NCBI GenBank assembly: GCA_024403455.1
Contig: JAKSRR010000010.1
Location: forward strand, 37,382-101,381
Length of the DNA: 64,000 nucleotides
Source: Lachnospiraceae bacterium
GTDB lineage: Bacteria; Bacillota; Clostridia; Lachnospirales; Lachnospiraceae
Direction: 5' to 3'
Shown here: in pieces, positions 17,080 through 25,176 of the stretch
How positions within the stretch are numbered: position 1 is the first letter of the stretch
How the letters are laid out: the number at the start of each line of letters is the position of its first letter
Position numbers and translations under genes: made by a program
The notes under the pieces: generated by a model
Told to the model about the DNA's origin: nothing
Seen by the model: the letters and a program-made list of their open reading frames with translations, nothing else
The model's database searches: none

Positions 17080-19452
17080 CTACAACTGCCTTCCATATTT
17101 TGCACCATTGGATCCTGTTGCAATATAGAACGTACCAAATTCTTTTTTGTCACCATCCATACTGTTAATCTCACCGTACATTTGCTGACTGGTATTTAAT
17201 CGCTCAAAAGTCTTGCAGTCATCTAAACTTCTATAGAATCCATATGCACCGTCTACAATACCGCTGAAATAAATAGCTTTATCTTCTTTTAAATAATCAC
17301 CATTCTCCCGCAGTATACCAAGTCCCATACGATATACTTTTGTGCCCGGTTTTGTCAGTCTGTCTAATCTTACCCGACCACTGGTAATTTCATAATGCAA
17401 TTTCCAAAGGCCTTCCTCACCGATAGCTATGTAGATGATGCCGCCTTTTCCATTTTCACAACGTACTTCCGTTTTATTGGCGCAATCAATGAGTCCAAAG
17501 TCAACTTCCGGAAATTCTAAAGGAAGCTCTATCTCTTTAAATACGCGTCCACCATCTCTGCTGACATAGAAATCTGAATGAGATCCAAATGCGTAAAACA
17601 ATGTAGGAATTACACGATCCGCAAACACCTTTAAATTACCTGACGTTTTAATTTTTCCGTAGGAATCGTATACTCTACAGAGGTCAAATGTTTCCCCACC
17701 ATCTCTGGATACAATGACACGATTCACCGGTAAATCAATCTGCTCTGCTACACTCCAGACGATGTTTTTTCCATCACCACTCATAGCAACCCAACCGGCA
17801 TTAACATTGGGACATTCAATTAAGGATAGCGCTTCATCCAAATCCTCTGATAATCCAAAAGGCATTGGCAATCTATCAAAATGTTTTCCCTGATCTTTTG
17901 TAAGAATCAGGCCGCCCTTTGTCTGTCCCTTCCAGTTTCCTCTGGCAGTAACAACAAATAAATCCGGGTTGCTGTCAGAATAATCTGCATTGATACAGGT
18001 GATATAACGATTCCCATCATCATCTGCAAAAGAATTATCACAAGGCGTATCCAAATCCTGGAATACAAATCCGCCTAAATCTCCTAGGATGTCTAGTACT
18101 CTCGCTTTATCCCCTGGAAGACCATAGATATTCAGATGAACCGTCTCTTCGATACCATCACACCAATCGGTAAACTGCACGGTTTCCGCGGTTAGATTCT
18201 TGGTACGGAATACACCCGTTCCAGAGTTAAACCATGCTTCGTCGTCATTCACAGGATTCATTTTAATATCGGAAAGCCAATGGATTAAGGAATGTCCTCC
18301 ATTGCATTCCGGTCGCATATACGGTGCGCGGAACGAGATCTCTCCATCCACAAGGTCATACAGAACCTGATTCCATGTCTCCCCATAATCTCTGGAAACA
18401 AAAACACTGTCCCCATCATCTTTTACAATGGTAGATGCAACTAAGAATCCTGGTGTATTCCTTGATGCACAGATTCCAGAAAATCCATACTCTAAAATCT
18501 GACCATGTTTGATGTTCTCCTGTCTTGTTCCCGTCACCGGGGAATGGGTTCCAGGTGTAATATCCACCATCTTCCCAATCTTTCGAATTCGTCCATTTTC
18601 ACCCTTCTCTAGGGTATAACGAACAATATGACCATCCATTGTGTCACCGCCATCACAGCTATAACCTAGGTCGAAGACATAGGCTCTTCTTCCTGTTGCG
18701 GCAAAGGTAACATATAAATACTCTTCATCGATGCTATAACGCTGTGCTACCACACCACTAAAAGGACTTCCGTCAATTAACCGATGGGGCGGCTCATGCA
18801 GTTCTTCGAAACTAACACCACCATCGTAGGAAACATATAAAGAGTGTCCTCGCATTAAGAAGGTTTCTCTGTTAGCTCTAGTCACACCAGCGCTACCTAC
18901 AATCAGGGCATCTCCCTGCTTCGTCACAAAGGTCAGATACTTTTCTGGAAGCGCCTTACATTCCTGAAAAGTTTTTCCTCTGTCATTACTCTTCAGAAGA
19001 CCATCTCTCATGGATGCAAAGTAAATGGTTTCTCCTTCTACCCAAAGACGATCTCCCGTACCACGTCCATTGGCGTTGCCATGCACCCATACAGGAATCT
19101 TTTCGTAGGTAAAGGTCTCTCCATAGTCTTCAGAGATTGCAAGTACACCCTCCGTACTGGGCACTTTGTTTTTATCCTTGTCTATACCGCAGGCAATATA
19201 CAGTCTGCCCGGATGTAAATCATCCACTGCTAATGCCAGTGGAAATGTTTCATTTAAATCTTCCTGGGTAACATGTGAAATAAGATTAATCCATGTTTCC
19301 TTCTCTGCATCAAAACGATAGGTACCACCAATATCTGTTCTTGCATACAGAACTGGCTTTCTTTCATCCTCCGTTTTGCCATACAGGAAACCGGTAACAT
19401 ATCCGCCTCCTGGAATGGGAAGATTCTTATATTCATAAGGAATTGTCTGCAT
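17080..19452 (-). CDS. GH74-like xyloglucanase / beta-propeller glycosidase without signal peptide
   Basis: 790 residues. The N-terminal YEYKNLPIPGGGYVTGFLYG and VLYARTDIGGTYRFD are the hallmark opening of GH74 endo-xyloglucanases, which form twin seven-bladed propellers; the Asp in RTDIGG corresponds to a catalytic aspartate. Multiple BNR/Asp-box repeats are visible (SEDYGETF, SNDRGKTF, SYDGGVSF, SRDYGETW, SRDGGETF, SRDGGRVF). I chose 19452 because it follows AAGGGG; the frame extends 15 codons further to 19497 without a ribosome site. Unlike secreted GH74 enzymes there is no signal peptide, dockerin or CBM, which suggests that imported oligosaccharides are the substrate. Operon with the downstream GH31 gene. 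Confidence 0.85.
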   Translation of the reverse strand: MQTIPYEYKNLPIPGGGYVTGFLYGKTEDERKPVLYARTDIGGTYRFDAEKETWINLISHVTQEDLNETFPLALAVDDLHPGRLYIACGIDKDKNKVPSTEGVLAISEDYGETFTYEKIPVWVHGNANGRGTGDRLWVEGETIYFASMRDGLLKSNDRGKTFQECKALPEKYLTFVTKQGDALIVGSAGVTRANRETFLMRGHSLYVSYDGGVSFEELHEPPHRLIDGSPFSGVVAQRYSIDEEYLYVTFAATGRRAYVFDLGYSCDGGDTMDGHIVRYTLEKGENGRIRKIGKMVDITPGTHSPVTGTRQENIKHGQILEYGFSGICASRNTPGFLVASTIVKDDGDSVFVSRDYGETWNQVLYDLVDGEISFRAPYMRPECNGGHSLIHWLSDIKMNPVNDDEAWFNSGTGVFRTKNLTAETVQFTDWCDGIEETVHLNIYGLPGDKARVLDILGDLGGFVFQDLDTPCDNSFADDDGNRYITCINADYSDSNPDLFVVTARGNWKGQTKGGLILTKDQGKHFDRLPMPFGLSEDLDEALSLIECPNVNAGWVAMSGDGKNIVWSVAEQIDLPVNRVIVSRDGGETFDLCRVYDSYGKIKTSGNLKVFADRVIPTLFYAFGSHSDFYVSRDGGRVFKEIELPLEFPEVDFGLIDCANKTEVRCENGKGGIIYIAIGEEGLWKLHYEITSGRVRLDRLTKPGTKVYRMGLGILRENGDYLKEDKAIYFSGIVDGAYGFYRSLDDCKTFERLNTSQQMYGEINSMDGDKKEFGTFYIATGSNGAKYGRQL

Positions 19453-19514
19453 ATTTTTCCCCTTCATCATTTCTGCTGTTTTGGTACTCGCAACCATTTC
19501 ACTCGTTACTTTCT

Positions 19515-19572
19515 ATTTTACCCTATTTATGGCAAGGAGTTTACTAAAAAAGCCTATCTTTCCTGCCATAAA
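19515..19572 (-). promoter_or_regulatory. Promoter region of the GH74-GH31 operon with inverted half-sites
   Basis: Minus-strand TAAAAT at 19515-19520 is a plausible -10. Upstream lie TTTATGGCA (19526-19534) and its inverse TGCCATAAA (19564-19572), 29 bases apart. The half-site is close to TTTATGGTAA in front of the TIR operon, and the -10 context (GGTAAAATAGAA) is nearly the same in both promoters. Confidence 0.4.
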
Positions 19573-19589
19573 AATTAGATATCTCCATA

Positions 19590-19621
19590 AAAAAACGTCC
19601 CCTCTCTTACGAAAGGGGACG
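19590..19621 (-). terminator. Terminator of the ABC exporter gene
   Basis: CGTCCCCT paired with AGGGGACG, followed on the minus strand by TTTTTTATGG; 24 bases after the exporter stop codon. Confidence 0.9.
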
Positions 19622-19645
19622 CTACGCTTCTTTTAGCAAACGAAC

Positions 19646-22531
19646 TTATTCGCTACGCAGTGCAATTACTGGATCTTTCTTTGCTGCTTTTCTAGCAGGT
19701 AAGAGTCCACCAATAACAGTAATGATAATACTGATGCCAATCAATATGATTGCGCTTACCCAAGGCAGAATAGCCTTTAAGTCGGCAAGTCCACTGACCT
19801 TCTGAATGACCATATTCATAGGAATCAATAATAGGCAAGACACAACAATACCTAAGATTCCGGCAAAGCATCCTACAATAAAGGTCTCTGCATTAAACAC
19901 CTGTGCAATATTTCCTTTACTTGCACCAAGGGCACGCAGGATACCGATTTCCTTCGTTCTCTCTAATACAGAGATGTGAGTAATAATACCAATCATGATA
20001 CTACTTACAATAAGGGAAATTGCAACAAAGGCAATAAGTACGTAAGAAATACCATTGATAATTGTTGTTAAGGAGCTGGTAAGAAGGCCAATATAGTCTG
20101 TATATACAATCTGATCTTCTTCTGCTGCTGTCTCATTATATCTGTCGATACACTCAGAAATGAAATCCTTATCTTCAAAGGAGTCTGTATAGATGCTGAT
20201 GGAAGAAGGCGTATCATAGGTAACATAGCCAAAGGCCTTCATATTATCTTCATAGCTAGCTTCACCAATCAGATTATCATACATCATCATTAAAGTATCC
20301 ATATCCGGCTCGGAATCAAACCACATCTCCATCTTGTCATTCATTGTTAAGGATGCCATCTGCGCTTCCATAGCTTCCTTGATGGAGGTCATAATCTGTT
20401 CTTCTGTAATCTGACCATAGGCAAGGGCCATCTGTAAATCGGTCTCTGACATGCCCATCATAGCTGCGATTTCAGATAATTCCATATCCTCCATAGACGG
20501 CATTTCCACTTCGCCGCCACCCATAGCATCCATACCCATGGCAGCGCCTACCATAGTCATCATCTGTACAAGGCTCGTTAATTCTTCCTCATCCATAGAA
20601 AGCATATAGTTCTTTAATTCTTCTGCCTTTTCCTTGTCTGTACCAGGAATAAACTTTGTACCATTTAAGACGTTGGTTTCAGGGTCCTTCATCTGTGCGG
20701 TAACGATATCACTTTCCATCGTATGTTCTACCATGTAATTGGTAAGCATGGTTGTATAAACGAAAGTCGTTGTAATATTTGCATTATCAGCACCTTCTAA
20801 AGGCTTAATGATACCGCAGACATTTAACTTGATTCCATTCTTCTTTAAGAAATCTTCCGTCATCTCTTCCAGTGCAGTAAAGGTTCCATCGCTATTCTTC
20901 TCATATAAGTCACAAGCAGCAATTAAGTAGAAAGGCTTTTCACACATTTCTTCATAAGAGAAGGTGATTTCTTCCGGCTCCTCTTCTGCAAAGATGGCAT
21001 CTACCGCTGCGTCATATACTTCCTCGGTAACAAAACCAAGGCTGTATAAAGTTGAGATGGTTAATGCATTCTTACGGTCTAATACTAATAATATGTCTGT
21101 GTATTCAGTAGGCCATTCACCATATAAGAGCTCATAACTTTCCTTGGTGATGGGGCTAACGGTTTCCCCGTCCTGTCCGTCCTTTACTTCAGAGAAGTTG
21201 CCACCTGTACTGTCATCCATCATAGAAAACAGTGGATGGGTTCCGCTGGAAAGAAGACTCATGGAATTGCCCATTAAACTAAATGCTGAGCTCGCACCAT
21301 GATCAACCTGGGTGTCCGTATCCAAAAGTTCATCCTCTGGATCCTTTGTGTAAACCATAAAGGAAGTATCATAGGAGTACTTCACACCATTCTCACCGAT
21401 GTACTGCCAGATCTCCGAGTTAGGATCGTCCAAGTATCTCTTAAATCCTGTAAGATTATTCTCTGCAATACCACTCATCATAGAAGATCCTGCTTCAATG
21501 ACGGTGTAATCCACATGCACCTCATCATGCGCAACCGTAGCAAGCGCGTCCTGCATTTTCTGCTCCATGGTCTCCTGCTCGCCCATGAGAGTTGCAATAT
21601 CAAATGTTCTTTCCGTAATGGAAAGAGGGTAAGAGGTCATGGTCGACTTCTGAATATCATTGATATACTTACTCATACCAGTGGAAAGCGCCAGAATAAG
21701 CGCAATACCGATAATACCAATAGATCCTGCGAAACTGGTTAAAATCGTACGACCCTTCTTGGTCTTTAAGTTATTAAAGGAAAGGGCAAGGGCTGTACCA
21801 AAGCTCATGGATACTTTCTTTTTCTTCTGTCTTTCCTTCGCTTCCTCTACATCATCGCAAGGATTCGAATCATCTGTAATCTGACCATCCTTTAACTTTA
21901 CGATACGGGTAGAATACTGCTCTGCAAGTTCTGGGTTATGGGTAACCATAATAACCAGCTTATCCTTTGCTATCTCTTTCAGCAGTTCCATAATCTGTAC
22001 ACTGGTCTCAGAATCCAGCGCACCCGTAGGTTCATCTGCAAGAAGAATGTCGGGATTATTGATAAGAGCTCTGGCGATCGCTACACGCTGCATCTGTCCA
22101 CCAGACATCTGGTTGGGCTTCTTGTGCATGTGATCTTTTAAGCCTACCTTCTCTAATACCACCTTGGCTCTTTCTTTTCGTTCCTTCTTGGATACCCCAG
22201 CCAAAGTAAGTGCAAGCTCAACATTGGCAAGAACCGTCTGGTGGGGAATCAGATTATAACTCTGGAATACGAAACCAATGGAGTCATTACGATAATAATC
22301 CCAATCACTGTCCTTATACTTTTTCGTAGATACTCCATTAATAATCAAATCACCACTGGTATAACGATCCAGACCACCAATAATATTAAGCATGGTTGTC
22401 TTACCGGAACCAGACTGACCCAGAATGGAGACAAATTCATTCTCACGGAATTTAATGGATACGCCCTTTAATGCATCCTGCTTTAATTCACCCGTGATAT
22501 ATGTCTTCACAATGTTTTTTAACTCTAACAT
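19646..22531 (-). CDS. MacB-type ABC transporter, fused ATPase-permease
   Basis: 961 residues. Residues 1-225 form a LolD/MacB-type ATPase (Walker A GQSGSGKTT, signature MSGGQMQRVAIARAL, Walker B LLADEPTGALDS). A first membrane helix (~265-290) is followed by a very large extracytoplasmic domain (~295-810) and three C-terminal helices of the FtsX domain. Start at 22531 chosen for its AAAGGAG site, 8 bases upstream; 22549 is also in frame. Such proteins work as mechanotransmitters or peptide/lipid extruders. The outer domain contains an unusual acidic, methionine-rich stretch near residues 650-750. Monocistronic, with its own promoter and terminator; no adjacent membrane-fusion or two-component genes. 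Confidence 0.9.
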   Translation of the reverse strand: MLELKNIVKTYITGELKQDALKGVSIKFRENEFVSILGQSGSGKTTMLNIIGGLDRYTSGDLIINGVSTKKYKDSDWDYYRNDSIGFVFQSYNLIPHQTVLANVELALTLAGVSKKERKERAKVVLEKVGLKDHMHKKPNQMSGGQMQRVAIARALINNPDILLADEPTGALDSETSVQIMELLKEIAKDKLVIMVTHNPELAEQYSTRIVKLKDGQITDDSNPCDDVEEAKERQKKKKVSMSFGTALALSFNNLKTKKGRTILTSFAGSIGIIGIALILALSTGMSKYINDIQKSTMTSYPLSITERTFDIATLMGEQETMEQKMQDALATVAHDEVHVDYTVIEAGSSMMSGIAENNLTGFKRYLDDPNSEIWQYIGENGVKYSYDTSFMVYTKDPEDELLDTDTQVDHGASSAFSLMGNSMSLLSSGTHPLFSMMDDSTGGNFSEVKDGQDGETVSPITKESYELLYGEWPTEYTDILLVLDRKNALTISTLYSLGFVTEEVYDAAVDAIFAEEEPEEITFSYEEMCEKPFYLIAACDLYEKNSDGTFTALEEMTEDFLKKNGIKLNVCGIIKPLEGADNANITTTFVYTTMLTNYMVEHTMESDIVTAQMKDPETNVLNGTKFIPGTDKEKAEELKNYMLSMDEEELTSLVQMMTMVGAAMGMDAMGGGEVEMPSMEDMELSEIAAMMGMSETDLQMALAYGQITEEQIMTSIKEAMEAQMASLTMNDKMEMWFDSEPDMDTLMMMYDNLIGEASYEDNMKAFGYVTYDTPSSISIYTDSFEDKDFISECIDRYNETAAEEDQIVYTDYIGLLTSSLTTIINGISYVLIAFVAISLIVSSIMIGIITHISVLERTKEIGILRALGASKGNIAQVFNAETFIVGCFAGILGIVVSCLLLIPMNMVIQKVSGLADLKAILPWVSAIILIGISIIITVIGGLLPARKAAKKDPVIALRSE

Positions 22532-22559
22532 GTTCTCTGCTCCTTTCACACGAATCTAT

Positions 22560-22568
22560 ATTTTACCA
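22560..22568 (-). promoter_or_regulatory. Extended -10 promoter of the ABC exporter
   Basis: Minus-strand TGGTAAAAT, 28 bases upstream of the chosen ATG. This same nonamer precedes several other units in the window. Confidence 0.5.
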
Positions 22569-22654
22569 TGGTTTTGTGTATTTTCCGTTAAATATGCAGT
22601 TGCCTTTTACCACAATATTTTTCTTAATTTGGTGTTCCTTTTCATGAAAATAGC

Positions 22655-22688
22655 CAAAAAATAGGACTACTCAGCATAGAGTAGTCCT
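22655..22688 (-). terminator. Terminator of the seven-gene kinase/FHA operon
   Basis: Perfect 10-bp stem AGGACTACTC / GAGTAGTCCT with a 6-base loop, followed on the minus strand by ATTTTTTGG. It lies 50 bases after the last gene of the operon. Confidence 0.92.
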
Positions 22689-22738
22689 AAAATGAAATCT
22701 CATACACGCACTTTGTCTTGTAAAATCATCCGTCTTCC

Positions 22739-23611
22739 CTAAAAGCGCACCTTGAATTTTGCACTTCCAATCTGTATCACGTCACCATTATCTAATGGAT
22801 TCATCCGCTGAATCTGCATATCTGCAAGATAGGTTGCCTTCTTCAGAGAAAGATTTTCGATATAGTAGGTGCCATCCATAAAATAAATTCTTGCATGAAT
22901 CTTGGATACATCAGAATCATTAAATACAATATTACAAATGCTTGCACGACCAATGAGCACCTGCTCATCAAAGGAGAAGGATAGTTCCGGATTCACAAGG
23001 GAACCATTTTCTACTTCTAACTTGATGCTGTGGCTTCCTGTGGTAGGGGTAAAAGTCGCACTCATATCTCTTGCAGAAGCCTTAACCTTCTTTTCCTTGC
23101 TAGGTTCCTTTTCTTCTTTCAGTTTTCTTAAAAGAATCCATACCAATCCTGCTGTCTCTAACAATACAATGATTGCTAAAATCACCGTTGGTACCACATT
23201 AATCTTCTGGGGCAGACTTGCATAGATATCCATACGATTGGATACACCCGTCTGTGCTGCTTCCACAGTACTCTGCACATCAGAAACCGTGTTCAGAATC
23301 CCTGTCGTCATGCTTGTGATGCCTCCCACAATTCCAGTAGGCTCTGCTACTACATCTTCAGAAACACTGGTAATTGTTGCTACCACCGCATCTGATGAAA
23401 CACTAGTAGTTGTTACCACTTCCTCTGAATCATTAGTTGCCTCTTCCGCATCATCTGCGGTCTTCTCTTCAGATTCTGCTGTAGCAGTATTTTCTTCTGT
23501 AATCGCAACTTCCCCGTCCTCGCACAGCGCAATGCTTTCTACACCAGTTCCTACTCCCGGCACAAGAAGATGTAAGGTTGTCATGCAAACAATCAGCATT
23601 TTTTGAAACAT
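22739..23611 (-). CDS. Membrane-anchored FHA domain protein
   Basis: 290 residues. A signal-like N-terminus (MLIVCMTTLHLLVPGVGTG) is followed by a Thr/Ser/Glu-rich extracytoplasmic segment (~30-135), one membrane helix (VPTVILAIIVLLETAGLVWILL, ~140-161), and a basic cytoplasmic linker. The C-terminal FHA domain (about 205-290) has LIGRASICNI, SKIHARI and NGDVIQIG, matching the GR..S.N...SR.HA pattern, although the usual SRxHA is SKIHA. FHA domains bind phosphothreonine peptides, so the protein probably recruits phosphorylated partners to the membrane. Last gene of the operon, 31 bases after a PP2C gene. Confidence 0.88.
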   Translation of the reverse strand: MFQKMLIVCMTTLHLLVPGVGTGVESIALCEDGEVAITEENTATAESEEKTADDAEEATNDSEEVVTTTSVSSDAVVATITSVSEDVVAEPTGIVGGITSMTTGILNTVSDVQSTVEAAQTGVSNRMDIYASLPQKINVVPTVILAIIVLLETAGLVWILLRKLKEEKEPSKEKKVKASARDMSATFTPTTGSHSIKLEVENGSLVNPELSFSFDEQVLIGRASICNIVFNDSDVSKIHARIYFMDGTYYIENLSLKKATYLADMQIQRMNPLDNGDVIQIGSAKFKVRF

Positions 23612-23642
23612 TATTCTATCCTCACTTTTTAGACTGAAGTAT

Positions 23643-24368
23643 CTACTTTACAATCACTGTCATAATCGACAGATTATCATTCTCTTCATTAATGCGATCC
23701 ATTAATCTAAGGAGCAAGTGCTTGGCCCAGGCTTCTGCATTTACCGCTCTCTGCAGATCAATACCGATTTCTCCGTCGCGAATAAATTCCCACATTCCAT
23801 CGCTACAAAGCAAAAATGCATCCCCAGGCACAATGGAAGTTTCTGGCGCATAAATCTCTGGCTTACAGCGATCTTCACTGCCTACCGTTCGTAAAAGTGC
23901 GGATTGATCCGGATCCGTACAAATTTCCTGTCTTGTTATTTCTCCGCCTTTGTATTTCTTGTAAGCAACAGAATGGTCATTGGTATAAGACTGCACTTCT
24001 CCTTCATGCACATAGTATAGTCTGGAGTCACCTACATTGGCCCATACTGCTTTGTCTCCTACAACAGAAAGTGCAACCACTGTACTCTTAAGTACAGAAT
24101 TACGTTCCTCCTGCTCTTTTAGTATTCTTCGATTCGACTCTATAATCTTTTCCTGAAGCCATCCCTTCTGGTCCGGCTGGAATGTGCCATCCCACTCTTC
24201 AACCATGGTATTGCATACGATTTCAGACGCCAACTCTCCAAAGGAGTGTCCACCAAGTCCATCAGCAACCACAAAAATACCATTTTGTTCTATGGTTCGA
24301 AAGGATACGTGATCCTGATTATAAGATCTTCCACCTTTATTTGTATACGCAAATACATCAAATTTCAT
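23643..24368 (-). CDS. PP2C-family Ser/Thr phosphatase
   Basis: 241 residues of the PPM/PP2C fold. Metal-binding motifs are NQDHVSF near the N-terminus, VADGLGGHSFGE, ANVGDSRLYY, LLCSDGMWEF and the terminal ENDNLSIMTVIV. All the expected aspartates are present, so it should be an active Mn2+/Mg2+-dependent phosphatase. No membrane segment. It would reverse phosphorylation by the two kinases of the same operon. It shares the fold with the neighbouring PP2C gene but the two are clearly diverged. Confidence 0.93.
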   Translation of the reverse strand: MKFDVFAYTNKGGRSYNQDHVSFRTIEQNGIFVVADGLGGHSFGELASEIVCNTMVEEWDGTFQPDQKGWLQEKIIESNRRILKEQEERNSVLKSTVVALSVVGDKAVWANVGDSRLYYVHEGEVQSYTNDHSVAYKKYKGGEITRQEICTDPDQSALLRTVGSEDRCKPEIYAPETSIVPGDAFLLCSDGMWEFIRDGEIGIDLQRAVNAEAWAKHLLLRLMDRINEENDNLSIMTVIVK

Positions 24369-24410
24369 AGGTGCATTCTTTTCCTTCTCTGTTCTTTCAA
24401 CAACTACGGA

Positions 24411-25172
24411 CTACACAACACACTTCACAACGATGGCTGTGTAATTATCCTGATTTTTCTTTTTATGTGCTAATACAGAACGTTCAATCGCTGCACACAT
24501 CATTTCCGGCTGAGGATAACTTAGTACAGCTTTAATCTCCTCTTCCGATAATACTCCACCCACACCATCAGAGCAGGCAAGAAGGACATCCCCTTCATGA
24601 AGCTTCATCGGTCTAACGGACCCATCAATTTCAGACAATCCTGCATATCCCAAAAACTGAGTGAGTGCAGCTGTATCTGGATGCACTCTGGCAGGTTCAG
24701 GATCCAGTTCTCCATCCATAATGGCTTCGTCATACATCTGGTTGCGAAGATTATGTTCTGTGTTCAACTGAAAAAGATCCTCTCCTCGTTTTAGAAAGAG
24801 AAAACTGTCTCCTACGGAAGCATAATATAATCCATCGTCATAAATCATACAGGTAACCGCCGTGGAACCACCCTGTCCCTCTAAAAGCTTCTCTACTTCT
24901 GCAGAAGACTCATAGACACTCTGCTTTAACTGTGCTGCGATATTTTTGGAAACATTCATGTTTTCAAAATTTTTAACAATGTAGGTGATTGCCGTCTCAC
25001 TTGCTACCTTGCCATCGCGCATTCCACCCATTCCATCGCACACAACAAAAAGAAGACCCTTCTCTTTACTGACTTTTACATTATGATCATTTACATATGC
25101 AAAGGAATCTTCCTGTCTGGCCCTTGTGCCAATTCCCTGTACACTTGCAATATGATAGCTTTGCTGTGGCAT
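24411..25172 (-). CDS. PP2C-family Ser/Thr phosphatase
   Basis: 253 residues. Metal-site motifs: ARQEDSF, VVCDGMGGMRDGKVAS, YASVGDSFLFL, LLACSDGVGG and KNQDNYTAIVV. It resembles PstP/PppA-type phosphatases that counter Hanks-type kinases. It begins 4 bases after the stop of the FHA-repeat protein, implying coupled translation with that likely substrate or partner. Having a second phosphatase in one operon is notable; the two differ in the variable flap region and could act on different substrates. Confidence 0.93.
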   Translation of the reverse strand: MPQQSYHIASVQGIGTRARQEDSFAYVNDHNVKVSKEKGLLFVVCDGMGGMRDGKVASETAITYIVKNFENMNVSKNIAAQLKQSVYESSAEVEKLLEGQGGSTAVTCMIYDDGLYYASVGDSFLFLKRGEDLFQLNTEHNLRNQMYDEAIMDGELDPEPARVHPDTAALTQFLGYAGLSEIDGSVRPMKLHEGDVLLACSDGVGGVLSEEEIKAVLSYPQPEMMCAAIERSVLAHKKKNQDNYTAIVVKCVV

Positions 25173-25176
25173 AGTA

